Assembly: GCA_024449915.1 (NCBI GenBank)
Contig: JAMZAV010000793.1
Coordinates: 124,001-188,000 of the forward strand
Direction of reading: 5' to 3'
Origin: Sweltsa coloradensis
Lineage: Eukaryota; Arthropoda; Insecta; Plecoptera; Chloroperlidae
DNA length: 64,000 nt
Below, piece by piece: positions 12,326 through 26,236 of the stretch (position 1 is the stretch's first letter; every line of letters starts with the position of its first letter). The position numbers and the translations under genes are program-made. The notes beneath the pieces are model-generated. The model ran no database searches, was not told where the DNA came from, and was given only the letters and a program-made list of their open reading frames with translations.

Positions 12326-15300
12326 ATTAGACGGTGGGTCAGGTTAGGACTGAAGTCAGTCCTGAAGAAGCCACCGACATGGGTGGTGAAACGTTGAGCG
12401 ACAACTCACTATCGACACGACGCAACAATCCAGGCAACAATCAGAACTCAGGATTATTATTATATGTTCACATTTTCGCGACAAGGGGGAAAAATTTAGT
12501 ACTATTTTACCGCTGCAATGATAGAATATACTACGTGGTGGTGGTGATGATGGATGTGCGCACGAGGTTTAGCTGAGTCTGCACCAGACGGAGTATTCCT
12601 GTCGTTATGTGGACCAATACAAAAAATTAGTCCACTTAACTAAAAAAATAAATTATTAAAAAAAAAATACATTTATAAATAATATATACTCACATAATTC
12701 AAAACATAACTCAACCAGAGCATGCTGAATAATGGAGTATCATTTGGGGATGAAAATAGCTTCAGGTTTCAGAACACGTCCACGTGAAGCGGTGATTTCT
12801 GCGCAGACTTACAAGTACTTCACTAAAATCCATAGCTTCTTGAAGTATGATCTGCTCAGCATGTACATTGTAATCCGGCATTCAAGTTTTAATTCAATTG
12901 CTACAAACCCTAAGTCAATTCGGATAATTACCTAATCTAATTGCAGTAACTCATCTCGTCTATCCTAATTGTTTTGTAATATGAGGTTTCCATCTCCCTA
13001 CGAGCGTCATTCAACGCATTACAGTTTCCGAATCATCAATGATGCAGGGGAAACGTATCCCGTATCCCGAATCCCGAACCTGTGATGCTTATGAAGGATT
13101 TATACAGCCCGCCTGACAGGTTGGTGCATATTTTAGTGGCCACTCCGACACTGTACTTGGGAGAGAGGCCCTCACGTTCAGTTATCACTCATTTATTGCA
13201 CCACTTTCACATATTGCAGGCTTCGCCGATGGAATATTTACGCCAGTGCGTGGCATGTGAATTTGATACTTATTTCGAAAAAGTTTTAACAAAAATGTTT
13301 GATTTTCTCTTTGCCCAACTATTGGGCGCCAAATATCGCAAACGCTAATAATGTACACTAAACTTGTACATGTGTTCACCATCACTGCTATATTGCGTCT
13401 AGTATACATACATACACGGTCGTCAGCAATGTTTGTGATGGGGAACGGAGGGAATGTGTGATTGAAGAAATTGCTTGGGTGATTGAAGTATTTTATCCAT
13501 GCGTGATGATTAAAGCTTGTAAAGCCCTATCTTTAATCCAGACTGTATTGAAATAATTGATCAAATGCATATTTAAATAAAGTCCACGTTTTGTTTAGTG
13601 ATGGGATGAAAACATGTTAAATTCTAGTAACACAGAGTGACATACTGTAATTCTCTTCTACATCAAAATTGAACGTTGTTTTATACAAAATAATTGCAAT
13701 GTAGTATTATATTTGTAACACCCGGTTCCCAGGAGCAAAAGCAGTACTTTCAAACATACCATTGATACAACATAACAACCAAGCAAACATAAAAACAAGG
13801 CAAAACAGAAGAATATTAATTATAAATTATGCATTTCGGACAAGGCAAAATGACAAGATGGTGCAATAATAGGCTCTCTAGGCAATACAGTATATAAGCA
13901 TAGAGACAACTAAATATTTGAGAGAGCTAACGTCAACTACACGCAGAATATCATAAAAGTATACAAATGTGGAGAATATTGAGCTAAAAAAAGTGTCAGT
14001 AATAAAACCACACGCAAGTTTGAAAATTAATAGGCCTAAGTGGCATTGCACTATCATGAGTTCCATCCAAAGAATGGCACCGTTTTGCATAGAAACTAGC
14101 GCCTAATGTTGTCCCGCCTTCCGCCTCACCGGCGTGATGTTATATTACAAGCATGTCGTCGTCGGTCACATAATCGTCCATCTCTACGACAAAACAATGA
14201 ATAACTGAGAGGGAAGCACCATACCTTACTTACGCGAACAATCCAACTGCTCGAACCACAACTCTCTCAAGTGTTTGCTTATAAGATGTGCTACGCCTTC
14301 GCACTAGTCAGTTACATTCAGGCAATATCATTTTAAACTTCCCTCTTTAAAGATCATTCAATATTAAAGCTACTCAAACAATTCATCAAACTAATAAAAA
14401 GTTTCACAGCAGCAGTTTCGATTCTTTATTGGAATTCTTTGTCAGAGGGGTGGAAAATAAAAGAGAGTGATTTAAGTTTTATTCGTTTGGAATTGAAACA
14501 TGGGGGGTGACAGGTAGAAAGAATTGACAATATGGAGCCCGAATCTACACTGGCAAGTGACAGGTGTAAACATCCATGGAGAAATATACAGATAATTAAT
14601 CCACCAATGCCGGACGCGTATTATTTTACAGGCGAAAATATACAATCGTGTTTTGGGGTTTATTGACCCAATCAAAATTGTTGTAACACGAATTTTATGC
14701 GTTTTGTTCCTCTGAACGATACGACGAAATGATACTAAAGTTGCAAAATGGCAGCGCAAATTACTACTACTTCTTTTTTTTTAGATGGTCCCTTTATACA
14801 CGGATTATAGCAAACGAAGGAAAAACGGACTACGCATTAATAGATCTGGAATTATAGCTATTTCATGATTTAAAAAACCTCCCTTATTCATCAAGCACCC
14901 ATATTCGTCAACAATAATCCTTCCCTTTTCCTCCAAAACTCTTCCATTCACTCCTATTCAACTCGTTATCATCAGTCAAACTCAAAATATATGTTCCTTC
15001 TCACAATACGTCCCTATATTCCATAAGTCCTCATTATCTTTGTCTTACTATTTATAACAAAATTCCAACTTATATAAATATAATTATTTTCACCTATCTT
15101 CCAATTCAAGCTCAAAGAATTCTTATTATCAAAATGTTATTACTCTATTAATTTTTAATTTAACGTATGTTTTTACTTTAGATTTAGTTTATTCTATCAT
15201 TGAAATTTTCTCCATTACTTTCATTCTTCATTATATATTTGTATTCCATCATTTATACCAGTAATTTTATGTATCACTGCCTAAATTTGTACTTTGTATA

Positions 15301-16174
15301 AATCCAAAAGTATATTTAATAAAATATTGTTTTAGTGTTCTTCTAAAGAAATTATTTGACAGCAGGCAGGCAGGAATCATTTGTATATCGAATAGTACTA
15401 CCACGTAAAAAGGAGAGAAATACGTACTTTTACATCGAAAACGAAGGAAATTATCATTCTTAAGCCACCAATTTCATCATCATAATAAAATGTTGTTCTC
15501 ACGAAATCATTCTTCCTTCTTTGGTGTTGGATAGATGATTAGACATTAAAATGTTTTTGTCAATAACGAAAGTAAAACACAATAAAATGAGCCGATAACC
15601 GTTATTATTGTTACCCACCCTTACCCCGCATCTCACCACCCCTTGCATAGAAGTAATAAAATTTCACAGATTATTTACCAATGTGACTATTTGTACGATT
15701 TTTGCGGTTTTATCTGATGCACCCTAGTATCCATTTCTTTCATTTGAACAGAGGACATTGCAATAACCGCATTTATAGTATTTTCCTCCCCTACTAGCAG
15801 ACGTAGTATTAACATACGTTTCACACTTTTCAACGTTATCCCGATAGGGTAGTCGTATCGTAGTGAACGAGTGGAGCATCACCGGGACACACTGGACACT
15901 CCTATCCTGACAATCATCACGCACTCACTTTGCACCTGATCCTTATAGTGATAGGTTTTCAGAGATTTTGTGCGCTCAAACACGTATCAGTTTTTTCCTA
16001 TACACACCCACAGTTTACGGGTACGCCAATCATTTATTTTTCATCATTATTATACTACCATAACATGATAATCCATATTTACCGCCATTTTAATATTATT
16101 TTATTATTTTTGTAATGATCGACAGTTATAATTTTGTTGTCTTTGTCTAATTGGAATATAAACCGGTTTTCTTG
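12326..16174. other. no gene seen
   Basis: The first 230 bp, with GAAGCCACCGACATGGGTGG and AAACGTTGAGCGACAACTC, read in frame like a transposon-derived peptide (EEATDMGGETLS), but no more of it is visible. A C/T- then T-rich stretch at 14870-15340 may be a decayed LINE 3' UTR. The rest is featureless. Confidence 0.5.
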
Positions 16175-16720
16175 ATTAGACGAGGGAGCGAAGCGACTCA
16201 AGTCTATAATTTATCTCAAACGGCACTAGAGGTTTTTAATTTGTCTACGTGAGTGAGTGAGTGAGTGAGCTCTAGAACGGCCGAACGGCTAAACAGATTG
16301 AGCCTGAAATTTTAAACAGACGTCCAGTACAAGTATATTTAGCGTGAAAAATCCGTTACGATTTAAACTCGCAATAAATAATAAATAGAAAATAGGCTGA
16401 GAATGTCACATTTAATTTAACGACAATGTTTTAAAGTTTAAAAAAAAAATCGTTTTTGACAAATCATGTTTGCATGCAGTGATCAGGTGTATTGAATGTT
16501 GCGCGCTCAAGGTTACCCAAATTTTCGCTAGGAGATTGAGTAAACCTTGCAATCTTTACTCGTTTTTCGTACTGGCTATATGTTTTCAATAGTACTGAAT
16601 ATTTGTATTTCAAAACATGTTCTGTACTTTTCCAGAAATAATTAAATAATCCAGAAATAAACAAATCTATCCCGACCGTGGTATGAACCCGGGTCTCCCA
16701 CACTCCGGTTATAAAAGTAT
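16175..16720. repeat. degenerate repeat with (GTGA)n and tRNA-like box
   Basis: TTAGACGAGGGAGCGAAGCG (16177-16196) echoes the nearby MITE end. It is followed by a GTGA microsatellite (16249-16269) and AACGGCCGAACGGCTAAACA. On the minus strand near 16670-16705, GGAGACCCGGGTTCATACC is tRNA B-box-like. The parts probably come from more than one element. Confidence 0.45.
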
Positions 16721-16767
16721 AAAAGCACCAAAGACGAATATATAGACTAGGTAAACGCCAAAGTCGT

Positions 16768-17012
16768 TGTTAGACGAGTGAGCGAGTCATGTGTTCAGTA
16801 CCCGGGAACATTTGCATTAAGTTGATTGATATAATTATAAGGTATAAATGATAGTGTTTTGAGTTTAGTTGGTATAAGGGCGCGTCAACTGTAAGGCCAT
16901 AATGCGCCACTCTAGTCTATGATAGCTTAGGGAGGAAAGACCCATGTATATATGGGGAGGAAAAGGAATGTTCCATGAGTACTCAACACATGACTCGCTC
17001 ACTCGTCTAACA
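16768..17012. mobile_element. MITE with 28-bp terminal inverted repeats
   Basis: A 245-bp non-coding element. The left end, TGTTAGACGAGTGAGCGAGT continuing CATGTGTT (16768-16795), is repeated exactly in inverse orientation at 16985-17012; after one mismatch the pairing continues with AGTAC. No open frame spans it. No clear target-site duplication is visible, so the true ends may be a few bases in or out. The superfamily cannot be assigned from the ends alone. Confidence 0.85.
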
Positions 17013-20000
17013 GAATTTGGTGTTTTCCTTGTACATTATAAACGGTTACCATAGCGTGCAAATACAATTTCACACATTTTGTTTACAGTGTTATCGCAAT
17101 ACCTTTTGTTGGAATATGGTTATTTTACGTACACTTTAAACAATGGGCGTGTGTGGTATTGGTAGGTTCCATAAAGTTATGAATAATTTTCGAACGGGTG
17201 GGAGAGGAGAGGGGAGGGTATGCCATCAAGGGGAGACATGGAAGAAGAAACGATAATGGAGATCGAAATGAGAGATTATTCATGAGACGAGTAGCAAGCC
17301 AGGGGTTTGGAAGTGGATAATGTGTTGTAACCACATACTTACTAGGTTCAATGTGAGATGCATGCATGAGTATGTCATAGCAACAAGCTTTTGCAGAAGC
17401 CTAAACATTACCATTTTTATACAAGTCTGAATGTAACTGATTTTTTTACATTGGAGAATGGATCTACTTATTTGTAGTGAATGGTGAAAGAAAAACAAAC
17501 AGTATTGCGTTGCATAGTTTGATTTGCAAGTATTAAACTCTCGAAAACCAATTCTATTTTCTAGGTATTATTTAGCAAAGCTTAGTAAGACAATATCTAC
17601 AAAGTTTTGGAGATTGTTGAGGAGTTTTGTCTGTTTAGTTCTACATCATTATCCAAACCTCAACTTAAACCTCTACCTCACTCTGTGCAATGATTCTGTT
17701 ATGGTATTATTAGTAACCCTTTATTCGGTCTCTACAGCCAAAGATGCTGCCTTGCGACAAAGAATAATAAACAAATACATTTAAATTTGAAATAAAATAT
17801 GAATCAATAAATCTATAAACTGAATTGTACATAGGTTATTCATAAAAATATGTATTGGCCATCGCAATAGGTGCTTTTGGGTGCGGAATAAAAATACATA
17901 ATATGCTATAATTATTACACTATTATGATAATGAAATTTGGCTTGGGAGCAGGATATAGCGACAGCTGAAACAACTCTGCTGCAATAACGCATTTAAATA
18001 TATTTAATGATAATACACATTTGTTATGTTAATTAGCGAGTACGTCCTATTCAGGGTGTCGAAAGCTCTCACCCTACACTACCCACGACCGGCGCTTTGG
18101 ATAATAATATGTTTTATGTTTGATCAACTTTGAACATGCCCAATTTCGTACTTTGAGCATGTGGATTAGACATTCCTTCCCACTTTAAGTTAGTTACTGG
18201 GGCCTAAGGACACGCCACATCTTGGTATTATCGTTTTATCTATACCCACTTGTATTTTATGAAATAGTCGAAATATTTTGGTTCTGCACAGTGTACAGGT
18301 CAATCGTGAATAATACATGAATGAAGGCATTTATTCCCAATTCGTTTTTTAATGTTGTGAAACAAAGCTAGATCAGATTAACAAATTATTAATTTAATTT
18401 AACCATATTTAACAAATTTTCTTCAAAACGTGACTGTACATTCCTACTAAGTTCGACTTGCAGTTAAATCGTTAGTTTTCCTTGATGATTCTCAACTATT
18501 ACTCCCCGAGCCGAAAAGTTTGCCGGTGTGACGTCTCAAAGTCGTTAGTAGTCAGTTACAGCAGTTGCGTTTCCCCTGCGGTTACGGGGGGATGCAGACC
18601 CGCGGAGCAGTTAGTCACTGTTGGTTGCGTCTAGCTCGGCTGCTAGGGGCTGACGAAACCAAGCGACGCAGCGGTTGCGCAAACTTTTCATCTACAGAAG
18701 CACAAAGTTGATCTCGACTCGAGGACTTGTACGGGGATGTGATTATCAGAGCATCGGGGGACAAGCGAAGATAGAACATGCAATGGAATAATTAGATACT
18801 AATGTAACAAATTAATGTAATACCTCGGGGCGGCGTAAATGTGCGGTTGCGCCGAGACCGGTAAGGTACACTTTTCTAGAAGACACCTTATTATAACATC
18901 ACAGAATTAATTTTATTGTTAGTAATAATTTATTTAGCAAACATAATACAACACATTATAAAATACCAAACTGACAAAAAATACCAAATTTACAAATTTA
19001 TAAAATGCAAACTTATGAATAATGTTACAGCCAAATAGAATGTCTATTTTCCTTGGGTTGCTTGTGTTATTTTTTGTGTTACTTATGGGATAAGTTAGTG
19101 GGATGATGTTATATTTCGATCTGCAGATCTTGTTTGGGTTAATGAAATACACGTTTCAGTTTGTCTTGGACTTCAGAGTACAAAATGAGGCGGCTTTGCA
19201 ATGGGCGTCACACTATCGTTTAGGCACCTCTATAGTAGTGTTTTAAAATGTTTATCCATTTTAATTTTTATTCGTTTAGTTAAAAGTGGATACAATGTTG
19301 TATTCCAACTCAAGATGTTCGTGATGACCAATGTTTTCAAACAGAACATTTCTTTGTAACTCTTGGGAGTATCTCCCAACCGTAAGTCTGCTCTAAAAGG
19401 CTATTGCTGCTAGTCATGTATACCATCGACCGTAAGTAAATCAATGAGTCTAAAGTTGTATACAGCCCTTGATTTACTTCTGGTCGAGGATATATACCTA
19501 TTGCACCGTACAGCAAGCATTCAATTTACTATTGACGAATGACGTGCATTTGTAATTTTGAAAGTATCAAGTAAGACAATGACAATATAGCTACTCATTT
19601 TGTTACTCGAATGATGAGATACGTGAGAACTGAGCCCCAGAACAACACTTACATCTTGACGATTAGTGAAAGATTGCCTATTATTATTGCGATGTTACTC
19701 CCTCTTGATTATACCGACAAATGAAAACTGTCCCTATACATGTCCTGAGAACTCATTCATTTCGATACAACACAGTTTCTTACTGCAATAATTCTTATTG
19801 CTTCTGTCATGGAGACGTCTTTACTCGTTCGTCTCTTGTCAATGTTTTCCTTTTCCCTGACAAACTCCTGAACAAGACACTATTTCGCGTAATGAAATCT
19901 CTTCACAGTTAAGTGAACATGTGAAAATGTTCTTGGTTACTTATTTCGTCTCACTCTCGTTCAGCTCTCATCCCATGTTACAATGCTATATGAATGTCCT

Positions 20001-21362
20001 CTTTCATCAATCACAGTCCGTAGTGAGCTTACATTTCGAACACAACCTTGAAAATGTAGAAAATTAATGAATTACCCAATTGATTTACTAAACATGCTAT
20101 ACGAGCAAATATATAAAGACCTGTATTCATTAGCCCAAAATATAATTTTGTCTGGAATTCATAGCACGTATAAGTAAAATATCAGCGAATTGATGCGTTA
20201 TGATTGTGTATTCAAACCAAAAAGTAGAAAATCATTATTTAATTTAATAATCATTATTAGCATCAGAAATATAATACATTTTTGTTGGAATTTTAAATCT
20301 CAAGATTTAGGCAAAACTACTGTGTCATTCACTAGTTCTTATTATTCAGGATTAAATTTTCCGCTAACACAATTCTAATAAAAAGGCCTAAAACATTCAA
20401 CAACAAGAAACGAGTGTAAGTATTGTCTACCAAAATTGCAATTGGAGAAGTGGAATATCTTTTTGTTTGGTTTGGGAGAAACCGTGTTCTATACATCCAG
20501 ATACTTCAAAACTACTGTACAATTTACTAGTCTTTCCGACGTCTAGAACTCGGACCCCAAAAACACATCCTACAGCAGGATGAAATCCTAGGAGCATCAA
20601 TACAACAACAGCACCGACATTCGACACTGTATCTATTTGACTAATCAAAATGATGTAGACCTAACCAAACCGACTCAATCTTTTCATCAATCCTTATTCC
20701 TGTCGATCGCGTGCGGTGAGAGACCGTGTAGCAACTTCCCAACCCTGATAGTCGGCGACCTTATTAATCGCTGAGCCCGACCTTAACATTCACCGCCGTC
20801 TCTGCAATGGTTCCTCCTACGAATACACGTTAGGTAAATAAAGGAAATGAAAAATTTCGACTAGGTTTAAACATCTCGTCGATATTCGTCAAGGAGACCG
20901 CTCCGCTTGTACGTGGCCCATGTTACCTCACCGGGGGCTCCCCCGACCTTCGGACAAAGTGCCGCCAGGTGTTGCCCTGGGTAGACTCTAATGGGGTACA
21001 CGATATCATGACAGTGAGATGGATCGACAACGGCCCGATGACAGCCAGATGCATGGGCGTGATTGAAGATGGGCGGGAGAATCGAAATGTTCGTGTGCGC
21101 AATTGTTGTAATTGTTGGGCGGGAATGTTGGAATGTTTTAACTTTTATCATAATTTTGCAAACGACTAGGCAGTTCTTTCGTTATTTGTACGATAAATAA
21201 GTGGTCGACTACACATATTTTCATGAATTGACGTAGGCCTAAATGGTAATCAAGAGTGCAACAAAAATATCACGTAATGATATTTTAATGAGTTGATTTA
21301 TACTATTTTTGCTATTCTTTAACTATGTAACCAATGTTTATTGTATGTATATTTGTATGCAT
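17013..21362. other. no gene seen
   Basis: AT-rich, with the GC-rich block at 18490-18870 and a GC-balanced patch at 20700-21130. Short open frames in the latter (66 and 94 codons, opposite strands) look like chance. No splice-framed exon recognised. Confidence 0.5.
18513..18689. repeat. GC-rich block with short inverted ends
   Basis: GAAAAGTTTGC (18513-18523) and GCAAACTTTTC (18679-18689) are exact inverses flanking a CpG-rich 155-bp interior with repeated GTTGCGT motifs. It could be a small MITE or chance. No second copy was noticed in the window. Confidence 0.35.
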
Positions 21363-21561
21363 GTGTTCGCACTGTCCATACCACTGATTGCTATATTTCC
21401 TATTAAAAAATATCGATCTTTGGTTGGTCGCTCACAAATGTCGATTGCGTCGGTGCCTACAGGGTTGGCTTGGTCGCTTTGATTTAATGTTCCTCACTGA
21501 AAATCAGTTATATGACCGAGTGGGTAGACTCTAAATACGAATTTATTTTATTTATTTATAT
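21363..21561 (+). repeat. dispersed repeat C (plus copy)
   Basis: Shares with 40.66-40.86 kb the series TGTTCGCACTGTCCATACC, ACTGATTGCTATATTTCC, AAAAATATCGATCTTTGG, ACTGAAAATCAGTTATAT and AGACTCTAAATACGAATTTA. About 200 bp, non-coding, followed by T/A-rich sequence. Possibly a SINE or a LINE end; unclassified. Confidence 0.8.
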
Positions 21562-22317
21562 AAAGCATTCATTTTGGAGCCAAATCGCGCATACTTCGCT
21601 TCGTCATCAACACAATCAGAATCACCGTTATCGAGCTTGCTGTACATTATACGTTTTTAGTTGCATCAATGTCTTGAAATTAGCAAGAAGTAATTAATTA
21701 TTAATATTCGCGAACGGGAATCATATCTGAGTAACTTCAAAACAAATAAACCACGTAAAATGTGTGGTGGTATAGCTATGAATACATTTTCAAATCCTAG
21801 CTGAACTATAGATAGAGCATTATTTTCCAAAGCAATCACCCATCTTCGAGGTTTCTGGACAAACGTCATCCCTGTCTCCCCCTGTCTTGGCATTGTGCAC
21901 TCGATTACAAGTTACATCCGAGTGCATTCAACGATGAGGTATTTGTGCGTGTGTGCGTCGAACTAATGTTCTTCACATGAGCGCCATTTGTCTGACCACT
22001 CGTACGGAAACTTAATTATCGGATGGAGCGAATGAACTTGATTTCAGAACCAATCCAATCTGATCATACGATCGATTCTTGCAGCCTTCCAGTCTTGCTA
22101 CAATTGGTTTGGATAGGGGCGAACTAAGAGCACATTCTATTTCTTGTGGTGACGTTGGTTCTTGTTACACCAGACTGTATATTATTGTCTAAAAACAGTT
22201 GTCTTAAGATTAAAGAAACTCATGTCTTGTGGAAAAGAGTAGAATGTATGCTAGTTTTCTTTGGCTGGCTTACCTGTGAGATATAACAGTAACAAAATTT
22301 TCAAACGTGTGTGTGTG

Positions 22318-22400
22318 TATTTAATTTGATTTATTTATTGAACATCTATCCTATTCAGTTTTAAAAAAAAATGATTTACAAAGGGGGACAAGGAATTGTC
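22318..22400 (-). mobile_element. LINE 3' tail fragment (minus)
   Basis: On the minus strand the sequence runs TTTGTAAATCA, an A-rich stretch, ACTGAATAGGATAGATG, then TTCAATAAATAAAT, the form of a LINE end with an (AAAT)n tail. The copy near 42.5 kb is clearly homologous. Confidence 0.6.
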
Positions 22401-23398
22401 TGGAACGGATGTCAGACTGAGTCGATTTGGTATCTTTACACATAAATTTGCCTTAGTATTTGCATTAGATATAGAAGCTATAAAGCAACAATGATAACTG
22501 TCGTCATCATAATCACAGTGTGTAGATTGCCTGGCAATACGCATTGCAACATTTTTAATTCAATGAAACATTTGATCTGTTTTTATATTTCTGGCTAGGG
22601 ATACGATGCCGGAGGTTAGGGGGTCTTAATGTCTTCGTGATTCTTTTTTTATGGCTCACTCGTTCCGCCTCATTTTTACGCGCTTCACTGACAATTCTTT
22701 CACAAAGTTTTTTCTTCTTCATTTGCATTGCGCTATCTCGATTCCTTGAAATGTTTCAATTTCCCCTTCGTCTCCCCATCAAGGTAATTACCAAGGCGTC
22801 CGGAAATTAACAAGTAAAAATTCTTATTCTCTTTCTCGCTCAAAATAATTCAGTCCTTCTCTTTTCCCTTTTCGATCGTCATTTTAACTGATGTTTAAAA
22901 AGTTTTACGATACAAGAGCAAACAAAAAATACTCCCTTCCCTATCCATCGAGCAAACGAGAAAAGCGATTAGTTTACTTGATGAAAAAGGATTTCTGCAA
23001 GGGTCTACTTTGGGTCCACACTACATCGATTTTTTTTTATCTTGAAGGTAAGTAATAGGAGTCGTCTGAATGCAAGATACAAATTAAAGACAACTTTCAG
23101 TAGTTAATATGACATCATCATAATCAAGCTCAAGCTTCAGTACTTAGTGGTCTTTGAGTATTTTGACCATACTTGGCAGTCTTTGATCTGCCATCTACGC
23201 ACGTTACAATTCATGCTTCAATTCAAACAAAACGTGAATGAACACACGTAAAGAAAACAACGACACACATTAATTATTAGTCAAATTAATAGGATGTTTA
23301 CTCCATTGTTGCAGTTTTATATTTAGTGACAAGGGTAGAATGGAATATAAAATCCATATCGTTAGCGAGAGCGTAAAAGGATTCAATAAATTTGTCGA

Positions 23399-24310
23399 AT
23401 ATTTACTAGGAAAACGCTCAGTTGGACGCGTTGTTGAGCGAGCACCGGTACGTGCAACACGACCCGAGTACGACATTCCCATAATGTTACATACCAATAA
23501 GTCTTTAAGGTAAAGCCGATTTAGCTGAAAATTTGTAAAATAGGAGAGAATGGAATCTAGAGGACCTTGACATTATTTCTTTGGGAAAACTATTTTAACT
23601 CTTGATTACTTCTAGGTGGCAGTACATAGTGACCAGAATTCTTGTGCGACTTTTCGTTGTCATGGTAACGTTACTTTTGTTAAAATGTAATTTCTATCTA
23701 CACTACTTATCGGATCAAAATAAAATTAACATATTCGTGACCGAACGGACATTCTAAATGATTTAACTACCTTTAGATTTTGTCGCCGTTTAGTTTTTTT
23801 TTTTTAAACTTTAGATTAACTTTAATGTAACTTTATAACTTTTTGAACGATTTTGCCACAAAACTAATGGCATTCAATCGAGAACGAAACTTGCGGATGG
23901 TCAAAATTTTAACTCGATCAGAGCCTCCGTTCGACCGCTATCATGAGCCAAAAAAGCTGTGCGACTTTCTGTTGCCATGGTAACGGGACTTTGTTATAAT
24001 GTAATTTCCATCTACACTACTTATCGGATCAAAATAAAAAATAACATATTCGTGATCGGACGGACATTCTAAATGATTTGGCCACCTCAGATTTTGTCGC
24101 CGTTTAGTTTGAAAAAAAAACTTTCGATTAACTTTAATGTAACTTTTAAACTTTTTGAACGATTTTGCCACAAAACTATACAGCAACCCGCCTAGGTGGT
24201 ATGTACATGTGTGCAAAATTTCAGGTCGATCAGAGAAACGGTGCGACCTGTATCGAAGCAGTAACAGAAAAAAAAAAAAAAAAAAACAGACATTCGAGCC
24301 ATAAGAGTCA
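23399..24310 (-). mobile_element. repeat A: inverted copy
   Basis: Reverse complement of the same family: a poly(A) block near 24268-24287 with ACAGACATTCGAG at the outer end, two monomers, X-boxes at 23971-23984 and 23656-23669, and the distal GGAAAACGCTCAGTTGGACG end at about 23409. The distal segment between 23450 and 23630 is longer than in the 11.5-kb copy, so one copy has an insertion or deletion. Confidence 0.85.
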
Positions 24311-26236
24311 AGTGGAGACGCTCAATACGCTCGCTCAATAAGCATTTCTCAATTTCATTAGTCGGGAACCACTCCTGTAGGTGTAATAGATGTTATGTAA
24401 ATCAATCCAAAAATAAAAAAATCCAATAAAAAATATAATGTATGAAAACAAAGCGTCAACTCATACTATTTCGATACAAAAACACATTAGAACTTAATTA
24501 CTAGGGCCTAAGTAAACTATTAGGCAAATATTATTATGGACCCAGATACAAAATTTACAAACAGTAGAACGTGTTTATGTTAATGGAAAGGTGAACCCTA
24601 AATGAACAACATCAATGATGATGATTATGATGATGTAAATTTATTGGAAAGTAAATACTTTTTTATTATAACCATTTTGTCAGTGTCATCATATGCCCAT
24701 AAAATGTGAGTTCTCTTTGTAATCAAACATGTCGTTAATATCAACAGAACGAAGTCTTCGTTCAGTGTTTTGCATAGCTCAGCTGACTGCCTCGAGTTTT
24801 GTAGTTATGTGACATCGGCGACAGAGGAGAAAAATCGAAATAATAAAAACTAGAAAGAGATTAGAAAGAAAACACAGTTTTGAAAAGTGTCATTAGCGGA
24901 CTATCTACACGTTGTTAGGGAAATGAAAGAATGGTTGCCTCGTTGATGAATGTCTGGGTGATGAGGGAGGGGGAGGGGAAGGGTAGACACTTCCAAGAAG
25001 TCATGAGGGCTGAATGCTTCCAGCTGATAAAAAAGAAATTAACGAAAAAGAATAAGAATGAAAAACGAAGTTTCTGGTTCTGACAGATTCCAAATCGCAC
25101 GCACAGACTCAGATGAGGAGTTGGAGGGAAGGAAGGCATAAATCCTGTTCGCTCTTCTTATGACAGAGCTTACTAATTACGTCAGCAGTGCTCGAATTCT
25201 CCCTCTAAGCCCCCCCTCCCCCTCCATCCCTCTGTAGCCCGCTACCTCATTCTGAGATGGGGCTTCTATGTCATTACACCCGCATCTCATTTCCTATGAA
25301 AAAAATATCCAATTGGCAGCCAAAAATAATTTCTTTCCTAATCTCTAGATCCCTGCTCTCTATTTTTAAATTTCCTAAAAGTTGAGATGAATTATGGTGG
25401 TATAACAACGACTGTTCAACCAGATCCCCTGCCAGGATCAGGTCTATCTAAGGCAGCCAATTCAGTAATCCCACTGAGCTATTAGCCAGTAAAAATGTGA
25501 TAAGTTAGGAAAATTCTTCGAATGAACTTTCTTTGCCATAGAACAAAAGTCAATTTATTCCGTTATTCTTCGTTTTTGAGCGTTTATGCCCATATTTGGT
25601 TTATTTATACGCCATTTGATTTGTTTTGGAAGGCAATTATTATTACATCATTTGAATTTAGTCTAAATAAGGCATTATAACAGACGTTTTTAAACTTTTA
25701 ATGAACTATACAAATGTGACTTTGAACAGGTTTAGACATGGTTCACGTCAATAATATACTACATTATACAATGGGAAACTAAAAATGTTTGTTTCATGAT
25801 GCACTTTTAGCTTTTAATGAACTATAGATATCTGAGTTTGAAATGGCTTATGCCTGTGTCTAATTATAATAATAATATTATGAGAAACACAAACAACGTA
25901 TCCAAAATTATAAGAAATACGTGGAATAACACAAAACTGCCATTTTGCATATCTCTACTTATTGGTTATCATAATATATGCATCTCTGCCACCAATACCT
26001 CAAACTAATTTTATGGTTAGGCCTTTGCGAGTTGGTCTTGTGTTGTTTTAGTTCAACGGCAACAGGATAATATTTTCTACCTGTTTAATGATGTTATAAC
26101 AACTAGTTTGCTAAATTTAGTTTCCTCTCCACACAGTTTCAGTAATAGCTTGTGTATTTGATGGTATTATATGGTGCTGCTAGCTATGAGAAATGTAACC
26201 TTGGCGAGATAAAATATCTCGCCCAAGCTCAGAACT
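24311..26236. other. no gene seen
   Basis: AT-rich; a C-rich strip around 25200-25240 and GATGAT-type microrepeats near 24615-24635 are the only landmarks. Confidence 0.5.

Noticed and set aside
12334..12576. 80-codon frame with EEATDMGGETLS as a cellular gene
   Set aside because: The peptide looks like a transposon-derived tail, and it adjoins repeat A; nothing else of a gene is present.
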